In this document: piece by piece, positions 1 to 6,314 of the stretch
How positions within the stretch are numbered: the stretch's first letter is position 1
How the letters are laid out: each line of letters opens with the position of its first letter
Source of the DNA: JAJYTL01 sp046705265
GTDB lineage: Bacteria > Pseudomonadota > Alphaproteobacteria > Ferrovibrionales > Ferrovibrionaceae
Direction: 5' to 3'
Length of the DNA stretch: 7,546 bases
NCBI GenBank assembly: GCA_046705265.1
Contig: JBJKQL010000001.1
Span: 1-7,546 of the forward strand
Translations under genes and position numbers: made by a program
Notes under the pieces: generated by a model
What the model was told of the DNA's origin: nothing
What the model saw: the letters and a program-made list of their open reading frames with translations, nothing else
Databases searched by the model: none

Positions 1-56
1 AACTCCTCCAAGGTCCGACGGTCCTTCTTCGTCAAGATCAGCTCGGTCTGTCGCAT
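1..56 (-). CDS. N-terminus of a possible IS630-type transposase (partial)
   Basis: A leftward frame starts at the ATG complementary to 54-56 and runs off the window. It reads MRQTELILTKKDRRTLEE. A GAAGG ribosome-binding site lies about 9 bases upstream of the start (near 66-71). The opening 'hydrophobic stretch, then T/D-x-x-R-x-x-LE' resembles the first residues of IS630-family transposases, whose N-terminus leads into a helix-turn-helix; this is recognition by eye on only 18 residues. Context helps: the start lies about 70 bases from the point where the neighbouring allophanate hydrolase gene abruptly begins mid-protein, a normal distance from an IS630 end to its transposase start, and TA dinucleotides (the IS630 target) sit at the junction. 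It could instead be an unrelated short ORF. Confidence 0.4.
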   Translation of the reverse strand, partial: MRQTELILTKKDRRTLEE

Positions 57-127
57 ATCTGATCACCTTCAACAGTTCAGACATGCACACTTTATATGTT
101 TCGTTATTTACGTGTCAAATTACTAGC
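57..127. mobile_element. Probable insertion-sequence end abutting atzF
   Basis: Allophanate hydrolase similarity begins abruptly at about 128 (CPDFAY). The bases before it are AT-rich compared with the rest of the window and do not encode the expected 'VKDNID...LPTTA' segment. The simplest reading is that 1 to about 123 is the end of an insertion sequence whose transposase points left. TA dinucleotides at 121-122 and 124-125 are candidate target sites. The other end, and hence the terminal inverted repeat, is outside the window, so the exact boundary is inferred. Confidence 0.4.
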
Positions 128-1669
128 TGTCCCGATTTCGCCTATCGACCGGCGAGGGATGCGACGGTGGTGGGGCGACTCCGTGCGGCCGGTGCGATTC
201 CGATCGGCAAGACCAATCTCGATCAGTTTGCGACCGGCCTCAACGGCACCCGATCGCCCTACGGCACCCCGCGGTCGGTATTTCACCATGATTAGGTCGC
301 AGGGGGTTCTTCGTCGGGTTCGGCGGTCGCCGTCGCGGCCGGCCTCGTGGTTTTTGCCCTTGGCACCGACACCGCAGGATCAGGGCGCGTACCGGCGGCC
401 TTCAACAATCTGATCGGGCTGAAGCCAAGCCGCGGGCGAATCCCGGCGACCGGCGTTGTGCCTGCCTGCCAGAGCCTCGACTGCGTTTCCATCATGGCAA
501 ACTCTGCCGCCGATGCGGCGGCGATCTTAAGCGTGGCAGAGGGCGGCGATGCCGCCGATCCCTATTCGCGGACAGCGGCCGAGCGGCCACTGTCGCCACT
601 GCCGCGGATCGGCGTTCTCAGGCCGTCGGCGCGCGATTTCGCCGGTGATGCGGCGGCAGGGCGCCGTTACGAGGCGGCCCTTGCGGCAGCAGCAGATCTG
701 GGTTGGCACCTGACCGAGATCGATTACGAGCCTTTTGCCGCCGCCGCCGCTCTTCTTTATGACGACGCCTTTGTTGCCGAGCGCCTCGCTGCTATTCGTA
801 CGTTTTTTACGAATCATGCCGAAAGCTTGGACCGGAGCGTCCGCGCGATCCTCGAAGGAGCAACGCGCTTCAACGCGGCGGACGCCTTTGCGGCCCAGAC
901 CCGATTGCAGGCACTGAAGCAGCGTGCCAGCCCAGAACTCGCCAAGGTCGACACACTTTTGCTGCCGACCACGCCCACCATCTTCACCGTCGCAGAGATC
1001 GCCGAGCAACCGATTACCCGCAACGCGATCCTTGGCCGCTACAGTAACTTCGTGAATCTGCTTGATCTCGCGGCGGTTGCACTTCCGGCCGGTTTCCGTC
1101 CCGACGGCTTGCCGGTCGGTGTGACGTTGGTCGGGCCGGCTTTCAGCGACCGGGCGCTTCTGGCACTTGCCGACCGGCTGCAGAACATTCTCTCGCCCGG
1201 GGTCGGCATGAAAAACACGGCCCCACGATTCCGCCTGCCGTCACCGCTGGAGGACCAAATCTTTCTCGTTGTTGCCGGCGCACATCTCTCCGGCATGGTC
1301 CTGAACCGTGAGTTCACAAGTCTCGGTGCCAGCCTAAAATCCGTCGTTCGAACGGCGTCTGACTATCGGCTTTATGCGTTGGATACCGATCCGCCAAAAC
1401 CTGGCCTCGTGCGTGATCCAGGCTTTAACGGTCCTGGCATCGCGGCCGAGTTGTGGTCGCTCGCACCCGACGCCTTCGCGCGATTCGTCGCGGCGCTGCC
1501 TTCGCCGATGGGCCTTGGCAAGGTAACGCTCAGCGACGGCACGAGTCACCTCGGCTTCATCTGCGAAGCGCATGCCCTGAAGGATGCCGAAGAGATCACG
1601 GCCTTCGGTGGCTGGCGGGCGTACATGGCCGCCGCGGCCGTTAAGACGAAAGCGCAAGGCAGCGGATAA
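128..1669 (+). pseudogene. atzF: Allophanate hydrolase, 5'-truncated with in-frame amber codon
   Basis: Allophanate hydrolases split allophanate into ammonia and CO2, the last step of urea (urea carboxylase route), biuret and cyanurate breakdown in the cytoplasm. The frame carries the amidase-signature domain: CPDFAY, then GKTNLDQFATGLNGTRSPYG, then GGSSSGS (302-322), then GTDTAGSGRVPA with the expected nucleophile Ser codon at 380-382, then the NFVNLLDLAAVALPAGF region near 1046-1093. After a linker comes the C-terminal domain typical of AtzF, with FICEAHAL and FGGWRAY near the end. Two lesions are visible. About 100 N-terminal codons, including the Lys of the Ser-Ser-Lys triad, are absent, replaced at about 127 by unrelated sequence. 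A TAG at 293-295 stands where homologues have a residue (often Tyr) between FxxD and the GGSSSGS motif. Both sides of the TAG are in the same frame, so it is a substitution, not a frameshift. A GTG at 347 could not restart a functional enzyme. No other lesion is seen to the stop at 1667-1669. Confidence 0.88.
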
Positions 1670-1794
1670 ATCCAGACCGCGTGAGGCGTGGCAGGAGATC
1701 ACATCGCGGGCAACCGGATTCAAGCCACAATTTTCCCACTGTCATATGCGGGCACCTTGAGGCATCAAATGCCGCTACATCCATCCGCGAGGTC

Positions 1795-1812
1795 GGGCGG
1801 CATCGACCGCCC
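1795..1812 (+). repeat. Small hairpin after atzF
   Basis: GGGCGG (1795-1800) and CCGCCC (1807-1812) form a 6-bp stem with a 6-base loop. A smaller hairpin, GGCAT/ATGCC with a CAA loop, lies at 1761-1773. Neither is followed by a T-run, so they are weak candidates for termination after atzF or for a structured leader before the SYLF gene. The rest of the 1670-1892 gap shows no gene. Confidence 0.3.
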
Positions 1813-1828
1813 ATGCGTCGGAAGGGTG

Positions 1829-1855
1829 TTGGAAAGCGCGGCGCCCTCCTATACA
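1829..1855 (+). promoter_or_regulatory. Possible sigma-70 promoter for the SYLF gene
   Basis: TTGGAA (1829-1834) and TATACA (1850-1855) resemble -35 and -10 hexamers, but the spacer is only 15 bases. Transcription would start near 1862 and give a leader of about 30 bases with the ribosome-binding site inside it. Weak by sequence, reasonable by position. Confidence 0.3.
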
Positions 1856-1892
1856 TAGAAGGCGTTGCGAATCAATGGGAAGGGAGCGGCTA

Positions 1893-2585
1893 ATGCGCGT
1901 GTTCCGTTATCTCGGGGTTGGAGTGCTGATGCTCCTCACCCTTTCCGCTGGAGCTCGGGGGGATACCACCCCGAATCAACAGCAGATTCTGGTTGATCAG
2001 GCACGCAGTACCGTACAGGCTTTTGCTGCGCAGCCGGACATGGTTGAGATGCGGCGGCTTCTTGCGCAGTCCTACGGCGTTCTGATCTTTCCACAAGTCT
2101 TAAAGGCGGGCTTTATCATCGGTGGCTCCGGCGGCAGCGGTGTTCTTGTCGGCCACGATCCGAACACGGGCACTTGGACAGCGCCTGCCTTCTTTACCAT
2201 GGGCTCCGGCTCGCTCGGCCTTCAGATCGGCGCCGAGGCGTCCCAGGTCGTGCTTTTGATCATGAACCCGAACGCGCTGTCCGCCATCATACACAACAAA
2301 GTCAAGCTGGGTGCCGATGCGACGGTTGCTGTCGGGCCGGTCGGCAAAGGCCTGGGGGCGGGCGTTACGACTGCGCTTCATGCCGACATCTATACCTTTG
2401 CTCGATCGAAGGGACTGTTTGGCGGAATCTCGTTAAGCGGCTCCGTCGTACAGGGCCGCGCCGATATGGATCAGTCCTATTACGGCGAGTCGGTGACCGC
2501 CGCCGACATCGTGCTTGACCGCAAAGTTTCGGCGCCAGCCGCCGCCGGGCTTACCCAGGCGCTTAATCAGGCAGCGCTCAAATAG
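1893..2585 (+). CDS. Exported SYLF (Ysc84-like) lipid-binding protein
   Basis: The product is 230 residues. Residues 1-23 form a signal peptide: MRVFRYLG, a hydrophobic VGVLMLLTLSAG core, then AxG before Asp24. The mature part is one SYLF domain (about 35-212): a helical start VDQARSTVQAF, then YGVLIFPQVLKAGFIIGG (61-78), TGTWTAPAFFTMGSGSLGLQ, QVVLLIMN, and a GADATVAVGPVG glycine-rich core followed by YTFARSKGLFGGISLSGS. In eukaryotes this domain binds phosphoinositides (Ysc84/SH3YL1); bacterial members are mostly uncharacterised exported proteins, presumably at the periplasmic or outer-membrane face. The start at 1893 is preferred over the in-frame ATG at 1875 because GGAAGGGA (1878-1885) is well spaced for it, and because the signal peptide then starts directly at its basic residues. 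The gene stands alone and converges on the ankyrin gene 34 bases downstream. Confidence 0.9.
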   Translation: MRVFRYLGVGVLMLLTLSAGARGDTTPNQQQILVDQARSTVQAFAAQPDMVEMRRLLAQSYGVLIFPQVLKAGFIIGGSGGSGVLVGHDPNTGTWTAPAFFTMGSGSLGLQIGAEASQVVLLIMNPNALSAIIHNKVKLGADATVAVGPVGKGLGAGVTTALHADIYTFARSKGLFGGISLSGSVVQGRADMDQSYYGESVTAADIVLDRKVSAPAAAGLTQALNQAALK

Positions 2586-2601
2586 GCCTCGACAGGCATC
2601 T

Positions 2602-2621
2602 CGGGCGGCGCGCCCGTTCTT
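2602..2621 (+). terminator. GC hairpin terminator between convergent genes
   Basis: CGGGCG (2602-2607), loop GCG, CGCCCG (2611-2616) form a perfect 6-bp stem followed by TTCTT. It lies 17 bases after the SYLF stop and touches the stop codon of the opposing ankyrin gene. The T-tract is short, so efficiency is doubtful. On the other strand no U-run follows. Confidence 0.45.
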
Positions 2622-3201
2622 AACCGTGCGCGCCGGCCTTACGCAGGATCCGGGCGACTTCGGCCTGGTTGGCGTCCTCGGCGTAATCGAGGGCAGTGTG
2701 GCCCGTATAATCGGCAAGATTGACGCTCGCCTTGGCTTTCAGAAGCGCCCGCACCACTTTCGTCGCGCCAGCCCGGGCCGCCAGCATCAAGGCCGTTGCG
2801 CCGGTTTTGTTCGTGTGGTCGACTGACCCGCGCGCCTTCAATAGGACATCAACTGCGTTGAGATGGCCTGCCGCTGCCGCCAGCGCGAGCGGCGTGTTGC
2901 CATAAGCGTTCGGCATGTCGACGAAGGCGCCGTGGCTGATTAGGAGCCGAATGATCTCGGCATGGCCGTTCAAGGCCGCAAGGCCAAGGACGGGCGTGCC
3001 ATTGGGATCAAGGTAATTGGCGTTGGTGCCGCCGAGAAGCGCGCGTTCGACTGCATCGGTGTCGCCATTCTTTACGGCATCGATCAGCGAGGTATTGCCG
3101 TAGAGGTCGAGCTTCATCGCCTGCGCGAACCCAGGCGCCAGAACGAGAAAAAACATGATCGCCGCCATCCAGTTGATCGAACGGCGCATCATCATATGCA
3201 T
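2620..3201 (-). CDS. Exported ankyrin-repeat protein
   Basis: The product is 193 residues. Residues 1-28 are a signal peptide: MHMMMRRS, then the hydrophobic MAAIMFFLVLAPG, with a cleavage motif AQA before Met29. The rest is a stack of about five ankyrin repeats beginning near 34, 67, 100, 133 and 166. Recognisable units include GNTPLALAAAAGHLNAVDVLL (101-121) and GATALMLAARAGATKVVRALL (134-154); the first (GNTSLIDAVKNGDTDAVERALL) and last (GHTALDYAEDANQAEVARIL) are capping variants. Ankyrin repeats bind proteins; no catalytic domain is fused, so the partner is unknown. The product is expected in the periplasm. GGGGAGAAG (complement of 3205-3213) precedes the chosen ATG at suitable distance; three further in-frame ATGs within five codons make the exact start slightly uncertain. 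It lies 88 bases downstream of the acyl-CoA dehydrogenase on the same strand and may be partly co-transcribed. Confidence 0.9.
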   Translation of the reverse strand: MHMMMRRSINWMAAIMFFLVLAPGFAQAMKLDLYGNTSLIDAVKNGDTDAVERALLGGTNANYLDPNGTPVLGLAALNGHAEIIRLLISHGAFVDMPNAYGNTPLALAAAAGHLNAVDVLLKARGSVDHTNKTGATALMLAARAGATKVVRALLKAKASVNLADYTGHTALDYAEDANQAEVARILRKAGAHG

Positions 3202-3222
3202 AGTCTTCTCCCCGAACTCGTT

Positions 3223-3253
3223 ACGATAGCGACCCTGTGACCGCAGCTGTCAA
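3223..3253 (-). promoter_or_regulatory. Possible promoter for the ankyrin gene
   Basis: On the minus strand a perfect TTGACA (complement of 3248-3253) is followed after 19 bases by TATCGT (complement of 3223-3228). The spacer is longer than ideal. The predicted start would leave a leader of only about 15 bases, just covering the ribosome-binding site. If real, the ankyrin gene can be expressed independently of the upstream dehydrogenase. Confidence 0.25.
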
Positions 3254-3289
3254 GTCAGATGGGGCTTGATCGCTGTCCGGCCCGCCCGT

Positions 3290-4456
3290 CTATTTTTCGA
3301 TCAGGCTGCGGCCGATCAACTGACGATGGATCTGGTTTGTTCCTTCCCATATCTGAGTGATCTTCGCGTCGCGCATCAATTGCTCTACGCGGGCGCCCTT
3401 GCAATAACCATAGCCGCCGAAGAGTTGCACGGCCTCGGTGGTCATGCGCATGGCGAGATCGGAGGCGCGCATTTTCGCGATCGAGGCTTCGATGCTGATA
3501 TCGGCGACCCCGCTGTCGGCGAGCCGAGCGACGTGCGAGAGCCAGCTCTGGGTCAGCGCCAGCTCACTCGCAAGATCGGCGAGTAGAAACTGGATGCCTT
3601 GGAACTCGACAATCCTCCGGCCCGACTGGCGCCGCTGATTGACGTAGCGGACGGCTTCGTCGAAGGCGGCCTCCGCGATGCCGAGTGCATGCGCGGCGAT
3701 CGAAGGCCGTGAGCGGTTCAGCGAGCGAAGCAGGATGCCGAGCCCGGCGCCGGGCGCGCCGACCAGGTTGGCGCGTGGCACCCGGCAATCCTGAAACGAG
3801 AGCGCCGCGGTCGAAGAGGCACGCAACCCCATCTTGTCCTCTTTGCGCAAGACCGAAAGTCCGGGCGTGCATTTCTCAATCACTACGGCCGAGATTGCCG
3901 CGCGCGAGTCCGCGATCTCCGACCATTTGCCAAAGACGAAATAGAGGTCGGCGACGTCGCCATTGGTGATGAAAAGCTTGTTGCCGGTCACGCGGATCAT
4001 GTCGCCGTCCGGCGTGAAGCGAGTCTGCATGCCGGTCGCGTCGGAGCCTGCCGTCTCCTCGGTGATCACGAGCGCCGCAAGCCCGCCCGAGGCGATGGTT
4101 GGAAGTAGGCGTTGCTTTTGTGCTTCGGTACCGAATTCGAGGATCGGCTTCACGGCGTGGAAGACGGTTGCCCAGATGATTCCGGTGGAGGCGCAGGCGG
4201 CGCTGATCGCGCGCACGCATTCGAGGTAGGCCGCGTAGGAAAGCGGCGCCCCGCCGTGCTCCTCGGGAAGAAACACTCCGTTCAGCCCGATCGCCTTGAG
4301 ATCGGCAACATTCTCCCAAGGAAAATCGCCATTCCGATCATAGCCCGCCGCGCGTGGAAGAAAGCGCTGGTGGGCAAGATCGCGTACCGTCCGCACCACC
4401 ATCGCCTCGGTTTTGGTGAGTCCGTTTGCTGTCTCGATGCGCTCGAAAAGGGTCAT
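3290..4456 (-). CDS. Acyl-CoA dehydrogenase family protein
   Basis: A complete 388-residue flavoprotein of the acyl-CoA dehydrogenase superfamily. These enzymes bind FAD and oxidise acyl-CoA thioesters to 2-enoyl-CoA in the cytoplasm, passing electrons to ETF. The N-terminal helical domain (1-125) is followed by the beta domain with the signature LVITEETAGSD (129-139) and GNKLFITNGDVADLYFVF (158-175). The C-terminal helical domain has the FQGIQFLLADLAS segment (285-297), QLFGGYGY (344-351), VEQLMRDAKITQIWEGTNQIHR and the expected catalytic base Glu371. Two places depart from the usual pattern: RQSGRRI where RxxFGxxI is common, and YCKGARVE where YxxDxxVE is common. Substrate chain length or branching cannot be read from this. 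The start ATG has GAGGA (complement of 4461-4465) four bases before it. No ETF or CoA ligase gene is adjacent. Confidence 0.93.
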   Translation of the reverse strand: MTLFERIETANGLTKTEAMVVRTVRDLAHQRFLPRAAGYDRNGDFPWENVADLKAIGLNGVFLPEEHGGAPLSYAAYLECVRAISAACASTGIIWATVFHAVKPILEFGTEAQKQRLLPTIASGGLAALVITEETAGSDATGMQTRFTPDGDMIRVTGNKLFITNGDVADLYFVFGKWSEIADSRAAISAVVIEKCTPGLSVLRKEDKMGLRASSTAALSFQDCRVPRANLVGAPGAGLGILLRSLNRSRPSIAAHALGIAEAAFDEAVRYVNQRRQSGRRIVEFQGIQFLLADLASELALTQSWLSHVARLADSGVADISIEASIAKMRASDLAMRMTTEAVQLFGGYGYCKGARVEQLMRDAKITQIWEGTNQIHRQLIGRSLIEK

Positions 4457-4531
4457 GGCGTCCTCGATCGGATATCAACGGATAAACGTGGGGCGACGGC
4501 GTTGCGAATAGCGAGAAGCTTCGACAAGACG

Positions 4532-4547
4532 GCCATTCTCGAATGGC
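4532..4547. promoter_or_regulatory. Operator-like palindrome upstream of acyl-CoA dehydrogenase
   Basis: GCCATTC-TC-GAATGGC is a perfect inverted repeat with 7-bp arms and a 2-base centre, 75 bases upstream of the dehydrogenase start. The size and symmetry fit the operator of a dimeric repressor such as a TetR-type regulator. No regulator gene is in the window, so the binding protein is unknown. Confidence 0.4.
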
Positions 4548-4558
4548 ATCACGGCGAC

Positions 4559-4576
4559 TATAGCGAATTTTCTATA
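4559..4576. promoter_or_regulatory. AT-rich inverted repeat, possible divergent promoter core
   Basis: TATAG (4559-4563) and CTATA (4572-4576) flank CGAATTTT. On the minus strand the first arm reads TATAGT, a good -10 match facing the dehydrogenase, though no convincing -35 is placed upstream. It is the only strongly AT-rich patch in the dehydrogenase-transporter gap. Confidence 0.3.
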
Positions 4577-4604
4577 CCGTGACCGGGATGGAAACGGGCC
4601 CTGT

Positions 4605-4618
4605 CCCCAATCGTGGGG
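4605..4618. promoter_or_regulatory. Palindrome upstream of the transporter small ORF
   Basis: CCCCA-ATCG-TGGGG, 5-bp arms with a 4-base centre, about 40 bases before the GTG of the small ORF. It could be an operator or a leader hairpin. TTGACA at 4641-4646 overlaps the small ORF's ribosome-binding site, so it is a doubtful -35 for that transcript. Confidence 0.25.
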
Positions 4619-4657
4619 TGGTCGGATTGGTATCTGATCGTTGACAAGGAGGTTACA

Positions 4658-4792
4658 GTGGGATTACTGAGCCTGCCGCGGTCGAGTTTTATCTTCTCCC
4701 GGTTCGTCGCTCTCCTCGATGCAACGCCGGGCAACCGGATTAACCATGACCTCGCTTCTGTCCATTTCATCTGCGCCGGCTGCTCTGCGTGA
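4658..4792 (+). CDS. Small ORF (44 aa) coupled to transporter gene
   Basis: A GTG start has a perfect AGGAGG (4647-4652) five bases upstream, the best ribosome-binding site in the window. The 44-residue product (VGLLSLPRSSFIFSRFVALL at its start) ends in FICAGCSA and is not recognised. Its TGA (4790-4792) overlaps an ATG at 4792 (TGATG). That second ORF, 11 codons (MAPRRRFSARR), ends in a TGA at 4825-4827 overlapping the transporter's ATG (ATGA at 4824-4827). This chain suggests translational coupling, with the peptide acting as a leader or being incidental. Against it: no homologue is recognised and the coding pattern is unremarkable. Expression is inferred only from the initiation signals. 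Confidence 0.4.
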   Translation: MGLLSLPRSSFIFSRFVALLDATPGNRINHDLASVHFICAGCSA

Positions 4793-4823
4793 TGGCGCCC
4801 AGGCGGCGCTTTAGCGCGCGGAG

Positions 4824-6071
4824 ATGAGCGACAAGGACCGCCGCCTGATCTTGATACTTTGTCTGGCGGAAATTCTCGGCATGCTCGGGACTTCGAGCTT
4901 CGCCGCGCTCCTTGTCCGTCTTGGCTCGATTTGGCATCTCTCAAGCACAGACGCCGGCTGGATATCCGGCATCTACTACGGCGGCTATACGCTCGCGGTT
5001 CCAGGGCTGGTCACGCTGACTGATCGGGTCGATGCCAAAATCGTCTATTTGTTCGCGACCATACTCGGCGCCGCCGCGGCGTTAGGTTTCGCGGTGCTGG
5101 CGACGGGGTTCTGGTCGGCACTTTTGTTCCGGGGGATTGCGGGAGTCGGGCTTGCCGGAACCTATATGCCGGGCCTCAAGGCGCTTGCCGATCGCATGGA
5201 AGGAAACCGACAGTCGCGTGCCGTTGCCTTCTATACCTCATGCTTCGGCATTGGCGTCAGCTTGTCGTTTTTCGTCACCGGCAAGATCGCGGACCTCTTC
5301 GGTTGGCGGGTAGGATTCGCTATGGCGGCCGCCGGGTCGGCGGCCGCATTTTTGCTGATCGCCGGATTCGTCGAGCCACGGCTCCCGCCCGCGGCCGTGG
5401 CGCGACGCGAAAGGCTGCTGAACTTTGGTGTTGTTCTCCGCAACCGTGCGGCACTCGTGGTAATGGTTGCATACGCCGCCCATAGCTTTGAGCTTTTCGC
5501 CTTCCGGGCCTGGATCGCCGCCTTTTTTGCCTTTGCCGAGACGTTGACCATGGCGGTGGGAACGCGACCGGATCCAGCCACCATTGCCGCCTTCGTGGTG
5601 CTGGTCAGTTTGCCTGCTTCGATCGGCGGCAACGAGTTCGCGCTTCGCTTTGGGCGTCGGCGAACTTTAATAGTGGTCATGAGCATCTCTGCCGTCATCG
5701 CCTTTCTGGTCGGATTCACCGCTGTTCTACCCCTCGCTGCCGTTGTCCTCGCCTGTTTTTGTTACGGTGCCTTTGTGTCGGGCGATTCTGCGGCCTTGAC
5801 GGCTTCGCTTGTTGCCGTCGCCGACCCCGACCGTCGTGGCGCGACCATGGCGGTGTATTCAACGTTGGGCTTTGCCGGTGGGTTTCTCGGCCCCATCGTC
5901 TTCGGGGTGGTACTGGATGTCTTTGGTGCTCATCACTTGATCGGCTGGGTTGCCGGCTTTTCCTGTCTTGGTCTCGCCGTCGGTATCGGACCAATGGTGC
6001 TTGGCTTGGTCCCCGGTGCAGAGGCATTATCGCGCTCGCCTGTTGTTGGCGAAAGCGGTGTGCAAAATTAG
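4824..6071 (+). CDS. Major facilitator superfamily transporter
   Basis: A 415-residue inner-membrane protein with about 12 hydrophobic segments, near 8-30, 45-65, 72-93, 97-118, 134-156, 163-183, 208-239, 252-269, 281-299, 302-325, 343-365 and 373-396. The two halves are separated by a basic cytoplasmic loop (about 185-207, with ARRER). The 2-3 loop TDRVDAKIVY resembles MFS motif A, and the equivalent 8-9 loop is RFGRRRTLIV. Motif-B-like RGIAGVGLAG (103-112) lies in segment 4. These point to a proton-coupled secondary transporter or exporter; the substrate cannot be told. The start at 4824 is forced: a same-frame stop lies just before it at 4812-4814. Its only purine tract, GGAG, touches the ATG, so it is poorly placed for independent initiation. 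It is divergent from the acyl-CoA dehydrogenase across a palindrome-rich gap. Confidence 0.92.
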   Translation: MSDKDRRLILILCLAEILGMLGTSSFAALLVRLGSIWHLSSTDAGWISGIYYGGYTLAVPGLVTLTDRVDAKIVYLFATILGAAAALGFAVLATGFWSALLFRGIAGVGLAGTYMPGLKALADRMEGNRQSRAVAFYTSCFGIGVSLSFFVTGKIADLFGWRVGFAMAAAGSAAAFLLIAGFVEPRLPPAAVARRERLLNFGVVLRNRAALVVMVAYAAHSFELFAFRAWIAAFFAFAETLTMAVGTRPDPATIAAFVVLVSLPASIGGNEFALRFGRRRTLIVVMSISAVIAFLVGFTAVLPLAAVVLACFCYGAFVSGDSAALTASLVAVADPDRRGATMAVYSTLGFAGGFLGPIVFGVVLDVFGAHHLIGWVAGFSCLGLAVGIGPMVLGLVPGAEALSRSPVVGESGVQN

Positions 6072-6091
6072 AGAAAAGCAAGGACCGTGTT

Positions 6092-6154
6092 ATGGTTAAG
6101 GAGAACCGAGGCGATCGTGATAAAAATATAGAGTTGCTGCTGGCGAAAGATTGA
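6092..6154 (+). CDS. Very small ORF after transporter (20 aa), doubtful
   Basis: An ATG 20 bases after the transporter stop opens a 20-codon frame (MVKENRGDRDKNIELLLAKD). A purine stretch, AAGGA, lies about 8 bases upstream. The product is charged and unrecognised. Length alone makes it doubtful; listed because spacing and ribosome-binding site are acceptable. Confidence 0.15.
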   Translation: MVKENRGDRDKNIELLLAKD

Positions 6155-6211
6155 CAAAGCACAATCCAAGGTCGAGAGTAGCGACGTTCCAGCCAATCAT
6201 TACCTCTGTCG

Positions 6212-6228
6212 TCTCGTCATGAACGAGA
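6212..6228. repeat. Hairpin in transporter/cold-shock-domain gap
   Basis: TCTCGT-CATGA-ACGAGA forms a perfect 6-bp stem with a 5-base loop. No T-run follows directly, so it is at best a weak terminator for the transporter, or part of the leader of the next gene. The rest of 6072-6314 has no convincing gene other than the doubtful ORF at 6092; a leftward 61-codon frame at 6096-6281 looks non-coding. Confidence 0.35.
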
Positions 6229-6314
6229 TGGCACAGTGCTTTATATGTTGATTTCGTGGCGACCGAAAACATTCTTTCCAAGCAATCCTGGCTCAGGCGC
6301 GGTGCGGGGGCCGG

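Noticed and set aside
293..295. Recoding of TAG (pyrrolysine or suppression) in atzF
   Set aside because: The same gene has lost its N-terminus, no recoding machinery or structured element is visible, and the position does not call for a special residue; decay is simpler.
527..1009. 160-codon leftward open frame opposite atzF
   Set aside because: Composition is Cys/Arg/Gly-rich and patternless, while the plus frame shows conserved amidase sequence throughout.
1709..4741. 13-base direct repeat GGGCAACCGGATT at 1709-1721 and 4729-4741
   Set aside because: A single 13-base match is near chance level in a window of this length and the flanks do not align.
5325..5347. 9-bp perfect inverted repeat GCGGCCGCC/GGCGGCCGC in the transporter gene
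   Set aside because: It encodes an Ala-Gly-Ser-Ala run in a membrane helix; GCG/GCC-rich alanine codons give such palindromes without needing function.
5231..5719. 162-codon leftward open frame inside the transporter gene
   Set aside because: It is Ser/Thr/Arg/Ala-rich with no fold signal and lies wholly opposite a clear 12-TM protein; typical antisense openness in GC-rich coding DNA.
6096..6281. 61-codon leftward frame in the transporter/cold-shock-domain gap
   Set aside because: No recognised motif, no good ribosome-binding site, and it overlaps the transporter-side spacer; treated as a chance frame.
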